DNA of 64,000 nucleotides from Liquidambar formosana (taxonomy: Eukaryota; Streptophyta; Magnoliopsida; Saxifragales; Altingiaceae). Position 1 is the first letter of the stretch. The number at the start of each line of letters is the position of its first letter. A program made the position numbers and the translations under genes. A model generated the notes under the pieces. It ran no database searches and had not been told where the DNA came from. It worked only from the letters and a program-made list of their open reading frames with translations. Below, in pieces: positions 1 through 10,495 of the stretch. Where the stretch lies: contig CM077824.1 in assembly GCA_039720395.1 (NCBI GenBank), positions 26,117,278 to 26,181,277 on the forward strand, in the 5' to 3' direction.

Positions 1-343
1 TATCATCAACCCTATGGATCCCCTTCAAAGTCCTTTCCAAAGCTTCCACCTTGTTAGACAACATGGTCGAATCTTCTCTTAATGCAGTCTTAGACTCCCT
101 TTCTTCGATCTTAGGTGGATCCTCTCCTTTTCCTCTGGGGTCCTTGGTGGATTCAGAATCATTAGACCCTTGATGATTGTCAAAAGTGGGGGCCCTAGAT
201 TCGGGTTCTGAAATTTTCTGTTGGATTTCCTGGGCCATCTTTAACGCGGTCTCGGATACCATAATGGTGTGGCCAAGCTTCTCCATCATTGTTCTAAGAC
301 AAGCCTCGAGGTTGAATGTAGAATTGCTAGTTCGTTCAGCCAT
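1..343 (-). CDS. gag N-terminus of a Tat/Ogre-type Ty3 element, cut by the window edge
   Basis: On the minus strand an ATG at 343-341 opens a frame of 114 codons that is still open at base 1. It begins MAERTSNSTF and is rich in charged residues, with a likely helical or coiled stretch. It lies about 1.15 kb inside the primer binding site at 1497-1514 and the LTR at 1518-4133, in the same sense, which is where gag belongs in Ty3 elements. Gag would form the particle that packages the element RNA. No zinc knuckle is visible because only the N-terminus is in the window. The assignment to gag rests on position and composition, not on a recognised motif. Confidence 0.55.
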   Translation of the reverse strand, partial: MAERTSNSTFNLEACLRTMMEKLGHTIMVSETALKMAQEIQQKISEPESRAPTFDNHQGSNDSESTKDPRGKGEDPPKIEERESKTALREDSTMLSNKVEALERTLKGIHRVDD

Positions 344-1496
344 CTTGGGTTCAAAGTTAGAGCCCACGTTGACCAACCTTAATAAGTTATCACGGGTTTA
401 ATCCAGCCCTCCTTTAAGAACAAATTCCCCTTTTTAGGCCATGACCAAAACATTTTAACAAGATTTCCATGACTGCACTAAATTTAATAAGTGTGGTCTT
501 ATAAAGCATGCCCTTAGTTAGACATCTCATCCCCAAGGGTACCTTGAAGTGTAAGGCGACATACTAAAGGCATGAAGGTGAGTCACTTATCTTTAGTTTC
601 TAGCCATTAACCATTTTTAAAACAATCAACAATTTCATTTCCCCAAACATCACAATGCAATATGTGCAAGCAAACTATGGGCCAGGTCCAAACATAATAT
701 CTCCTTAGTTGGACACCTCATCCTTAAAAGTGTCCCTTAAGACGAAAGGTGAGGTGACATACTAAGGACATAAAGATAAATGAGCCCCTACTTCCTAACC
801 TTTGATCAAACTTTTCATTCCAAACAAGCCCCTATTATTTTACTTTAAAGCCCATGATTTAAATGGTCTCAACTCATACACCTTTAATTAGTCACTCCCC
901 TCCTTCCTCTAGGGAGCCCTTTGGGTGAAGGGTGGAGGTACTTGTTAAAGGTATGCAGGTGAGGCCACATAATATTAATTCTTGATCATTATCCATGGTT
1001 AAAGCAAACACAAGCACTCATCACATCTCACAAAAATTTGGCAGCATATCATTACAACAAAGTGTGTGCATAAGGGTGATTCAATGATGTCCTAGAAGGC
1101 CCATTACACGTATTTCTTTCTTTTAAGAGGGTAGGCTAGGGTCCTCAACTTTGCTTGTACCAATCCTTATACCTAACCACATGTGACATTAGGAATGCCG
1201 CGTGGGTCCAGCAGTACGTGATTGGTCCATTCAATATACCCAAGGGCAAGTCCAAGGGTACTAGGCAAGAGAGGTTTGATAGCTTCGCCCAACAAATGGA
1301 ATCATGAAAACCAAGGTTGAACTAGGCTATCAGTTGGCAAGGATACATCGAAGGACAATCGAATTCATCATGCAATAATTATGCACACAATGCAATGAAT
1401 GAAAGCACACAATCAAGCGGATGCAAGTGATTGATTTTATTAAACAATAAGAAATTAATTCAGACCAATCAAATTAAATGAGTCTAGCCCTCGATA
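344..1496 (-). other. untranslated leader of the same Ty3 element
   Basis: This lies between primer site and gag ATG on the minus strand. It has no long open frame. It aligns by eye, in the same order, with the leader of element D after 31718. Three diverged modules occur near 480-560, 690-760 and 890-960, each pairing a motif like ACATACTAA with a run resembling CACCTCATCC. I infer a structured packaging or leader region. Confidence 0.6.
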
Positions 1497-1514
1497 TCCC
1501 CAGTGGAGTCACCA
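1497..1514 (-). other. primer binding site
   Basis: The minus strand reads TGGTGACTCCACTGGGGA, three bases inside the LTR end at 1518. Element D has TGGCGACTCCACTGGGGA at the equivalent place. This form resembles the tRNA-Arg primer site reported for Ogre-type elements; that match is from memory. Confidence 0.75.
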
Positions 1515-1517
1515 AAC

Positions 1518-4133
1518 TGTGAACCCACGAAAAGGCAGCCCACAAGGGTTTGGCAAAATAGGAGTGAAAGACAACAAACGAAAAGGGAGTCACCACCTCA
1601 TTTTTTAAGGAAAAGAGGAAAACCGTAAAATGTTTTATTTCCAAAACCTCATGACTCCATTTTAAAAGGAAAGGCAAAATCTTTAAAACCAGAAAATTGG
1701 ATTCGGAGGCTAAGTTACGATGTGGGAAGGTTCTGGGCTAAGCCCATAGGCACCCACATCGCCCGAGTTGGTCTCTTAATTTGATTGGGCTAAATTAATG
1801 ACTTAATCACTTGCAAAACAATATCAATCAATAAAATACAGCATGCATATCAATCACAAATTCATCCTACTCCTCTAGCAATCATATGTGATGGACAAAT
1901 TCATCCTAATCCACTAGCAATCATATGAGAAGGACAAACAAACAAAACAAAGAAAACAAAACAAAACTAGGATACTTAGATCCTTGGGCGGACTTGAACA
2001 TCAATTGAGCGCCTACGTACCATGCATGGAAATACATGGATCAAAGTCTACGTAGTTCAAAAAGAATAGGGTTAAACCCTAATAGAGAGTTATGGTAAAC
2101 CTTAGGTTTCCTTCCATAGTGATTTTCAAAGATAAAATGATTCTTAATAAAAAATCCAACAAAAGATATAAACTTTTGAAAAGGGGTGGAAAGAAGCCCT
2201 AGAGTTGACCATATCCCTCTATTAGAGAATAACCCTAGGAGGAAGAAGAGAAAAGAAAGGTTAATAAAAGTGAATTAGGGCACTTCATACCCTACTTACC
2301 TTGTGCAATTTACTCCAAGCAATATCAAGCTTAAGCCATAGCAACCTTATTTGCAATAAGGCAACTATTATACCTGTTTGCACCCTTACACGTGCTCAAA
2401 GCATATCAAAAAGGATAACATAACAATCTGGACAGAATAGTACTAAGGCTCAAAGTCATCCACTAATCATGTTATCAACAACAACAGTGAATAAATAGAG
2501 ACCTTAATGCAACCCTAATCTCATGTCATGCATAAAAACCTAAAAATCCACTACATGCATGCAAAAACTATTATAGTTATTCTATATATATCATATACAT
2601 AATAACTATGAAGAAAAACATAAAAGAAAACCTATTCTATCATGCTATAGGAAACTCGTGTGAATTTAGGGTTATCGAAACCCTAATTTCACAACTATGC
2701 ATTAAAACATATGAAATGACTCTAACACATGCTCAAATCATCATGAATATCATTCATATCATATGTATTAACTAACAGGAGCATCAACTCATGACAACAA
2801 TCACAGCAAATAGACTATATGAGCTATGCATGACTAAAGATTATCAAGGACATAGAACCATGAATCATCTTAAAATCATTCATATCATGTCATAAAAGCA
2901 TGGACTTAACCTCACATGTGGAGTTACAACATGCACTAGAACTATCATAGAAGGAGAAGGAGAAGGAGAAGGAGAGGACCTATATTCAGCATTCAAAAAG
3001 AATGCTTACCTCTTGTAGAACCTCCCTTGCCTTCAAAGTCCTTGTTCTCTTGCTTGCTTAGGGTTGAAAAGCCTTCTATTGATGTCCTTCTAACTCTCCA
3101 AACTCGTAGCTCCCTCTCTTTCTAAGTGCAAAGTGCATTTGTGGCCTCCCTATGTGCTGAATATCATGTTCTTTATATAGGGGACTAACCTAGTAAACAA
3201 ATGGCTAAGATTAATTCGTTAAATAATGATCCTAGGGCTATTAGAGACTCTCTTGGTGCTCAAACAACTCAAAGTTACTCACTTTTAGAAGGAAACAACT
3301 TGCAAAGGCGGAGGAAACAGTCACAGAAGGAGAAGGAAGAGGTAGAATCCCACTTAAAGATGGATTCCCTCGGGTGACCGTCTGGGCTTGGACGGCTGAC
3401 CGTCTGGCCCCGGATAGTCACCCGAGGGCTCCCATCAGCATACCTCAGTTAGACTCTTTCGCCTTCCAGAAGTCTTTCGGGGGTCAAATTAAGTCCGATT
3501 TTGACGAAATAAAAGCCAAAACGATCGTGGTTTGATGAGGAACACATTTTTAGACATTTTAGGACAAAAATATTTAACCATGGGTGCATGGTTAGGTTTT
3601 ACAAAGGTGGCTAACTGCTGTGCACCATCGTTGCAAAGCTAGGGTTTGCACACAAGGTTGAGCCAAATGCTTTCCAAATCAAAAATCAACCTTTCAAAAC
3701 ATGTTTATGATGTAAATAAAGCCTGATTAAAGTTAAATGGGAATAAATTGAGTGGGTCACAAGAGTCAATTTGAGCGAACCAAGAAAGGGTCTTTTAGCC
3801 AACCTGAACCGTTATGAGCCGAATTGATCTTAAACCATTAGTTCATCAAATCGAACCTATATATAGACTCTATATAACCATATGAACTCAAGGGAATGAC
3901 TCGGGATTCATTCCAAAGTCAAATGGAAAATATACAGCTTAAAAGACGATTATGCCCTTAAAGTCGCAAAAGTTCTTATTGACTATCGAAATGAACTCCA
4001 AATCACTTCAAAATTCATACACATGATATTCAATGCCATAGAAACTCAATGCAAAAGACTAGACTCAAAAAGAACTCAAAATCCTACATGAAATGATGTA
4101 CCCTAGTTAAGATGACAAAAATGGGGTATGACA
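1518..4133 (-). repeat. 5' LTR of a Tat/Ogre-type Ty3 element
   Basis: On the plus strand it runs from TGTGAACCCACG to GGGGTATGACA, so its sense (minus) ends are TG...CA. It is about 2.6 kb, long for a plant LTR and typical of Ogre-type elements. It matches the LTRs at 10496-13155/22445-22923 and 45597-48470 along most of its length. On the minus strand it is followed by a primer site, so it is a 5' LTR. A TATATAAA box lies at 3179-3172 (minus). A GAAGGA run at 2950-2976 and a GC-rich repeat near 3370-3425 are shared with the other copies. Flanking bases CAAAC and CCCAT differ, as expected because the 3' LTR lies outside the window. Confidence 0.85.
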
Positions 4134-4952
4134 CCCATGTGTGATGATGAGAAATTATCACAAATGTGGGATAAGTGTGCCCATGCTGGCCAAACTAGCG
4201 TGGAGAGATCTTGCTTTCGGCTCTACAGTATCTTGTAAACCCCTGCAGCCAAAATCTAACTGCCTGATGGGACATGAGTCCACGCTGGATAGGCCAGCGT
4301 TACCCACGCCTACAATGCCAGCGTGGGTAAGGCAGCATGCCCTTTTTGCCACTTATTGACCTTTTTACCCCTACAAATGGAGATCACTTGATCGCCATTA
4401 TTGCAAAGATGCCAAGACCATGATTAAACTAAAGAGCTCAAAAATATCTTTCCAACGGCTCTTGATTCATCTCAATCGGACACCCGAATCATAAGATATA
4501 AATATTTCAAGTTCCACTTTACAATCGGGCGTACCCCACTTTCCTCGAAATACGTGCAAAGTTGAAGATGCAATCATCGGACAAGATCATTGTCAAACTA
4601 AAGAGCACGTTACAAGCTTTCCAACGCCTCTTGAATCACCCAAATTGGAGTTCAGGAGCTCAATTTATAGCCATTCAAAGTCCACATCACGTACAAGTGG
4701 AAATGAGGTGCATGGAACTTACCACGCACCGTGCCACGCTCGATCATCCAATCCTTTAAGTGGGCAGCACGGCTGCCTTTTTCTTTGCAAGCCCATGGGC
4801 TTTCCTATAGACCTCCCTACATGGGATCTTTCTCCCTTAAAAGCGGCAAAAGCAAAACTTAAGCCTTAAGGCTTCTCTATTATATATATATATATATATA
4901 TACATATGTATATTATATATTATATATTATATATTATATATATATGTATATA
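4134..4952. other. unassigned repeat-like DNA
   Basis: No convincing gene. Two diverged copies of a roughly 100-base segment sit near 4420-4520 and 4595-4690, both containing AACTAAAGAGC and TTTCCAACG. The style resembles LTR DNA, but I see no termini. Short open frames here on both strands show no recognisable domain. Confidence 0.4.
4880..4952. repeat. AT microsatellite
   Basis: About 70 bases of TA and TATAT repeats, immediately left of the MITE insertion site. Confidence 0.9.
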
Positions 4953-4955
4953 TAA

Positions 4956-5661
4956 GAGCATCTCAAGTCATGTGAGCTAAAAATGGTGAGCTATTGCTAT
5001 TTTAGCACATGCTACAGTGCCAAATGCTATAATTTAGCACAAGGTGGTCCAATGGTGCAAATATATGGTGTGCTATTTTTTAGACTGTGTGTAAAAAGCC
5101 TTAATTGAGAAAAGGTATGCAAAAAGGGGTCGTGCGGAAAGTGAGAAAAGATTATTAGTTGGGGAAATTGAGATGCTTGAAAGTAAGAGACGAACCCAAA
5201 TATGTGATTCAGTTCAACGGTAGCTCAAGAAGGGTATGTTTTTTTAATGCAAGGTTGCTTGAAGTGGGACGAATGTGCTAAATAGAAGGGTTTGTTCTGA
5301 TATATATATATATTTTTTAATAAGATTTCAATATTATGTTTGAAAATATTGTATTTTTAGAGTTGTTTGGTTATTGAGAAAATTTTAGAAATGGAGGAAG
5401 AGAAATATCTTATTTTTCATATTTGTTACTTTGTTGGTTGTTGAGAAATTGAGGAGAGTGGTGTGTTTGGTTGCTAAGAAAGGGAGGGAAATCTGACCTA
5501 GCAAATATAGCAATAGCTCACCCTTGTGCCAAATATAGCACAAGGGTGAGCTATTGCTATATTTAGCACATACATTTAGCTCACCATTGGAGCAACCCAA
5601 CTTGTGCTAAATGCTATAATATAGCAATAGCACACCATATACCTCACCATTGGAGATGCTC
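4956..5661. mobile_element. MITE, PIF/Harbinger (Tourist)-like
   Basis: The ends are inverted: GAGCATCTC at 4956 and GAGATGCTC ending at 5661. They are flanked by TAA at 4953-4955 and 5662-5664, a 3-bp duplication of the kind PIF/Harbinger elements make. Subterminal segments built of GCTATTGCTAT and TTAGCACA recur in inverted orientation at both ends. The element is 706 bp and non-coding. A hAT-like or other origin is less likely because the target duplication is 3 bp. Confidence 0.75.
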
Positions 5662-5664
5662 TAA

Positions 5665-5890
5665 GGAGGAGGAACAAGAAAAAAGGATAGAACAGTAAGG
5701 GGGAGAGAGGACGGATTCAGGAGAGAAAAAAAGAAAGAAAAAGAGAAAGGAAAGAAAGAAAAGAAGAGGAGATAGAAAAAGGGGAGAGAAGAAGGATCCA
5801 TAAGAGAGAAAAAAAAACAGAAAGCTAGAGGGGAGAGCTCTCCAACCAGTGAAGGGGGCGGATAAAAAAAAAGGTGAAAAAGAAGGGAAA
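5665..5890. repeat. purine-rich low-complexity stretch
   Basis: GA- and A-rich on the plus strand (GAGAGG, AAAGAAAGAAAA runs). The open frame on its complement encodes only Ser/Phe/Leu-biased low-complexity sequence, so I do not call it a gene. Confidence 0.7.
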
Positions 5891-6760
5891 GGAAACTGCT
5901 GCTGTTTTGCTTCAGAAGGACTACTGACTTTACATCTTCTGACAGCCAATTTCACTTGTTCTGACTGGTAACTTCATGTGTTACAAACTTCTCATCTCTA
6001 ATTCACTCAACCACCTCTACCACTTCCACCACCACAAAGCCACCATCAAACCCACTCGAAAATCCTTCCCAATATGCTGTCCAAAAACACCCAACCACTC
6101 AAAACCTCCATTTTTGGGCTTGGGTAGCTAGGAAGAACAAACCCAGAAACTGCTGCATTTTTGCTACGGAACGACTGTCACCTTCGTGACTACTGACTGT
6201 CAACTTAGTCTCGGGTGACTGGTAACTTCATTGTGTTACCACTGTTTTGTTTCCAAATCATTCCAAAGCTTTTTCAAGCTAATTCCACCACTCAAAAATC
6301 ACTCTATAGCAGCTGTCCAAGATTTTCCAACCATCAAAAATCTTTTCTTTGGGTTTGGGTAGCATAGAAAGTGGTAGTTTCATCATTTCCACCACCACTC
6401 CTCACTTCCATCACCACAAAACACCACCTCCATTCAAACCCTACCACATATCCTCTCACAAACATCTCTCTCACAAATTTAGGAACTGATTTTGCGGGAA
6501 AATCAGGGGGTGAATCATCAATTTTGCTTTGGGTAGCAAAGAAAGAACACAAATTCTGCTGCAGTTTTACAACAGAACGACTGTCAATTTCATTTCTTCT
6601 GGTTGATAACGTCACGTCTTCTGACTAGTAACTTCACTGTTATCAAACTTTTCTTCCCTAATTCACTCCACCACCCTCCAAACACACTTGGAGCCTTCAA
6701 GGGAGCATCTCAAAGGGAGATTTTCAAGCCTAGGAGAGGAGCACTCAAGCCTAACTGGGT
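5891..6760. repeat. three diverged direct repeats, non-coding
   Basis: The same ordered motifs recur from about 5891, 6147 and 6556: CTGCTGC followed by a TTTT-rich run, a GACTGTCA-type motif, GTAACTTCA, then ATTCACTC or ATTCCACCAC. GGGTAGC followed by AGAAAG-like sequence precedes the later copies (near 6122, 6356 and 6530). Spacing is irregular, about 250-400 bases. No domain is recognisable in any frame. Confidence 0.55.
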
Positions 6761-9382
6761 CAAAGCTAAGGTGAAATCACCTACACTAGGTGAGCTTCCC
6801 TTTTAAAATTCATTCCTAAGTTTTTAATTTCCTATTAAGCTTACCATTATTTCTTGTAGCCTTAATATGTGATTGTCACCCTCCCTACCTTAGCCCGAGT
6901 ACGTACATGGGTTTCCTAACACGTGTCATGTAGGGATCCACTCTCGTATGGTGGGTTAAAGGCAGGGAGACCCTAAACCACCCAATGCTTGCAAACCATT
7001 CCAATAGGTTGCTAGCACCCATTTTCCTTTTCTTTTATCGCATGTGAGCTTGCATATATGATGTGTGAAATGGAAATTTAAGCATGTCAAAAGGTTGAGA
7101 TGATGTTTAAAAAAAATCAAATTTGGCAAGGTTAGGTTCATGCATGTATGCATATTGTTTATACTAACCTCTTCTTGTTTCGCTGTTGGTAATTATAATC
7201 AACTTGAATATAAAACTAATCCCCTTTGCTACGAAGCTTATCAGACTTTAAGTGAATATCCCCATGCTTGGATAAATGGACAAATACAAGGACTTGGACA
7301 AATCAATTCAAAATGGCTGCTAACTTCTAACTTACTAACAACGGCTACGGCCCCTACACGCTCTTGATATGAGGCGCAGTAGGCTTTTTCTTTTTCCTTA
7401 CGGGTACGGCCCCTACACGCTCTTGATATGAGTCACAGTAGGCTTCTTTTTCTTTCTTTTATTTTGAGGTTGAATCCTCCGAGTTGTGGTCGTTGCGACT
7501 CTTGCCCTAAAAATTCTAACTATTAACTTTTGAGGTTGAATCCTCGGGGTTGTAGTCGTTGCAACTCTTGCCCCTAAAAATTCTAACTATTTATTTACCA
7601 CTTTATTTAGAGGTTATGGCTTTTCGCTACCCTCCGAGTTGTGGTCGTTGCGACCTTTTGCCCCAATACTTGAGCACTTTTCATTTTGTGGTCACTTGAC
7701 CCTTTTTATTTTATGTACATATACTTGTGCTTTTCAAAGCAATAAACATCGCATTCATGAATTCCAAACCTTGCCAAGGTTGATTATGCTTATATATCTT
7801 TTGACATTTTCGATATGCCTATCTTAGAATTTCATGCTATGTTGATATTTCAATTCTATTCCCATGTGAATAAGGTTCAACTAATGTCTTGAGATAATCT
7901 ATCATGTTATGGATAGAGAATTTACAGCATCAAATGCTTAAAAACTCATCCATAGCATAATAGTTTATCGCCATCAAATGGACCTAATCAATTGACCCGT
8001 CAGATTCTAATGAATCACCTTACCCCTGATCCAGGAACTCCTGTGTGTCCCTATGTCACGTAGTAAGAACTCAATCCTTGAAGAATTTAATGAATTGCAT
8101 TCTTATTCAATTAATTCAAGTGCGCACCAAGATTGGATGAAATTCCTCCCAAAACCACCTTTAAGCTCCAAGAGCTTTAAGTACTTTTTCAAAAGGTCTT
8201 CTAAAATTGAAAGTGATCCTTTATATCCCAAATCCTTGTTAAAAGATTCATACTTGTGTGGAACCTTTTTTCCCGCCAATCATTTTTTTACAACAATACC
8301 ATCTTTATCAAATAAAGATTTTTGATTCAAAAAGAATCTCTTGCCAACAAGCAAGCTGTTGACACGCGTATTGTTTTCAATTGGCGAGTTCATTCCAAAA
8401 ATGACTTGAATAAATTCTTTTCATTAAAAAGAGGCGCGCGCCCAAAAACTTTATCTTAATCAAATCAATTTTCCAACACCATCATTCCATGCAGGATTCC
8501 CTTTCTAGTACGGATTGAGAATTATAAAGATTCCCTTTCACTTTATTTAAACCAGATTCCTTTGCACTCCAAAAGTGTTCTTTCCTTAATTAAATACATT
8601 TTTCTTCCTTCAAAAGGAACCCCTGTCTTCAAAAGGCAATCTTTTCTCTTCCAAAGGGAACATCCCTTTTACTTCAATAGCTTTCAGAAAACATCCTTTT
8701 CTTTACCCATTCCATCGACTTCAAAAGTCTCGAGCTTTCTCAGGATTCCAAAGAGGTTTGCACTTGATATTAACTCTTTAAAAATGGACTCACATCATTT
8801 CCATTTCCATCCTTTCATAAAGGATTCATTTTTACTACTGCAAGATAGGGATACTTTAGAGTTAATCAATTTGACTTAAAATACCCATGAGAAGGAAGGT
8901 GAATTTGTGGTCTTTTCAAAAAAGGTTCTCATTTACAAACACCTTAAGGCATACTTTCCAAACATCAACCCTTTCAAAAGACTTTGTTCCAATGCCTTTA
9001 AGGATCTCTTTTCAAAATAACAGAATTCAACACCCTTCAAAAGGATATTCTATGTTAAGTTGTTCGTATAGGAAATCAATAATACTAAATGGGACTTTAA
9101 TCAGAAACATCGTCGAAATCAGGAATCGTTGGATTCCAACGGGCGATGTGGGGTGCCTCACACCTTCCCCACTCGTAACCAAACCCCTTTACCCTCAATC
9201 TTTAGTCTCACAGACCACTAGGAGTCAATCAATTTCCAAATGGACCTCAAATGGATCCGTTTGATGATAAAACCTCAGATGGACTTATTTTGGGATCTCG
9301 AATGACCCTACTTTCTAATCAACCATAGGATGCCCAGTCACATCCTTAAACCCCTGATTGGTGGCGAATCCATAGCCTTGAT
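6761..9382 (+). other. diverged Tat-type LTR-like DNA
   Basis: No gene is supported. Near its right end a hairpin-like pair (CGATGTGGGG at 9144-9153, CCCCACTCG at 9167-9175) is followed by GGTGGCGAATCC at about 9366. The same order, CGATGTGGG, CCCACATCG, then GGTGGCGACTCC, closes the LTRs of element D. I infer a truncated, diverged plus-strand LTR of the same lineage. The 8050-9300 part is rich in repeated TTCAAAAGG-like words. Its start is not definable. Confidence 0.4.
7335..7665. repeat. two adjacent short tandem duplications
   Basis: A unit containing ACGGCCCCTACACGCTCTTG occurs at about 7339 and 7403 (period about 64). A second unit with GAGGTTGAATCCTC and GTGGTCGTTGCGACTCTTG occurs at about 7465 and 7531 (period about 66), with a partial third copy near 7631. 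Confidence 0.8.
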
Positions 9383-10490
9383 TGTCATGCCCCGACTCGG
9401 AGAGTCGACACGTGGATAAAAGTCAAAGTAGAAAGGTGTACACGTGGATAAGTCAGAGTATAAAAGTTGCGGAAGACTTAGTCAAATCCACGTGTATTTT
9501 TTTTTTTTTTTTTTATAATAATTGTATCAGCTCATCAATAACACCCAAATAATTAACATGAAATGTTATGCTCACACATCATGCCCATAATAATATATGA
9601 TCCCAAAATAATGCCAACATCCCTAGCACGTAGGCTAGATTCAAACTATTTAAAGTTCAGTAAGTAATAATGTAATAACAATAATAATAGTAATGTCTAC
9701 GCATCAAAATAGCATAGTCTCTATGCAATGCACGCGCATCTATCCTCATCCATGACTATGCTAGCACGTGACCTTCTAGATCTAATTCCTCAGTTCATGC
9801 AACTAAGCATCCGCCATCGGCGAACCCTCACTCATCCCCTGATCATCTGAAATAATAATAGGATGAGCTGCGAAGCCCAATAGGAAATATGTGTGGATTC
9901 TATACAATTAATATATGTGCAAATACATGGTATATAAATTAAAATCATTTAATAACTTAAAATCAAATAACAGTCACAAATCAGTACTTTGTGTGGGTTT
10001 TGAGTTAATTTCCCAAAATTCTCATAGTATTTCCAAATTCCCAAGACTATGGGATCAAACCATGCATCAACCATCCCTGATTACAGGTTACGTCGTCACG
10101 TCAACCCCCAGCTCAGCCAAGCACAAAAATAACCAACACCTGCGCGGCGTTCTTCCTCAAGGGCTTTAGGGTCTTTCACCCAAGGGTACTTTACCTTGCT
10201 TGCTATTCACAGAGTATTCTCAACGCCGGACACCACTCCATTGTGATGCCCCCACCCGTTTGATGCATACCAAGACCCAAGGTCCATATATCCAAAACAT
10301 TTTCCATCCTTCAAATAAATATCCGAGTGTCCAAAAGTATCCATAAACACGTCTAATAAATTTCTAGAATTTCAGTAACACTTCTAAAGCATTTCCAAGT
10401 AAACAACATTTATAAAGCATTTTTCCATAATCCAAATATCATGAAAATTCCACACATTTAATAGATATTTCACAATAACATTCAAACGAG
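9383..10490. mobile_element. LTR-like sequence, left part (interrupted)
   Basis: It begins TGTCATGCCCCGACTCGG, a style common for plant LTR ends, and contains GACACGTGG and TACACGTGG (G-box/ABRE cores) near 9410 and 9438, plus a poly-T tract at 9497-9514. The sequence resumes at 22929 after the solo LTR. No coding frame is recognisable. The right terminus is not seen because a CACTA end follows at 23248. Confidence 0.45.
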
Positions 10491-10495
10491 TATAT

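Noticed and set aside
3840..4090. tRNA or small RNA gene in the LTR
   Set aside because: No cloverleaf-like arrangement seen; the sequence is repeated in all three LTR copies.
5644..5955. Minus-strand frame of 103 codons
   Set aside because: Low-complexity Ser/Phe/Leu product of a GA-rich tract, overlapping the MITE edge.
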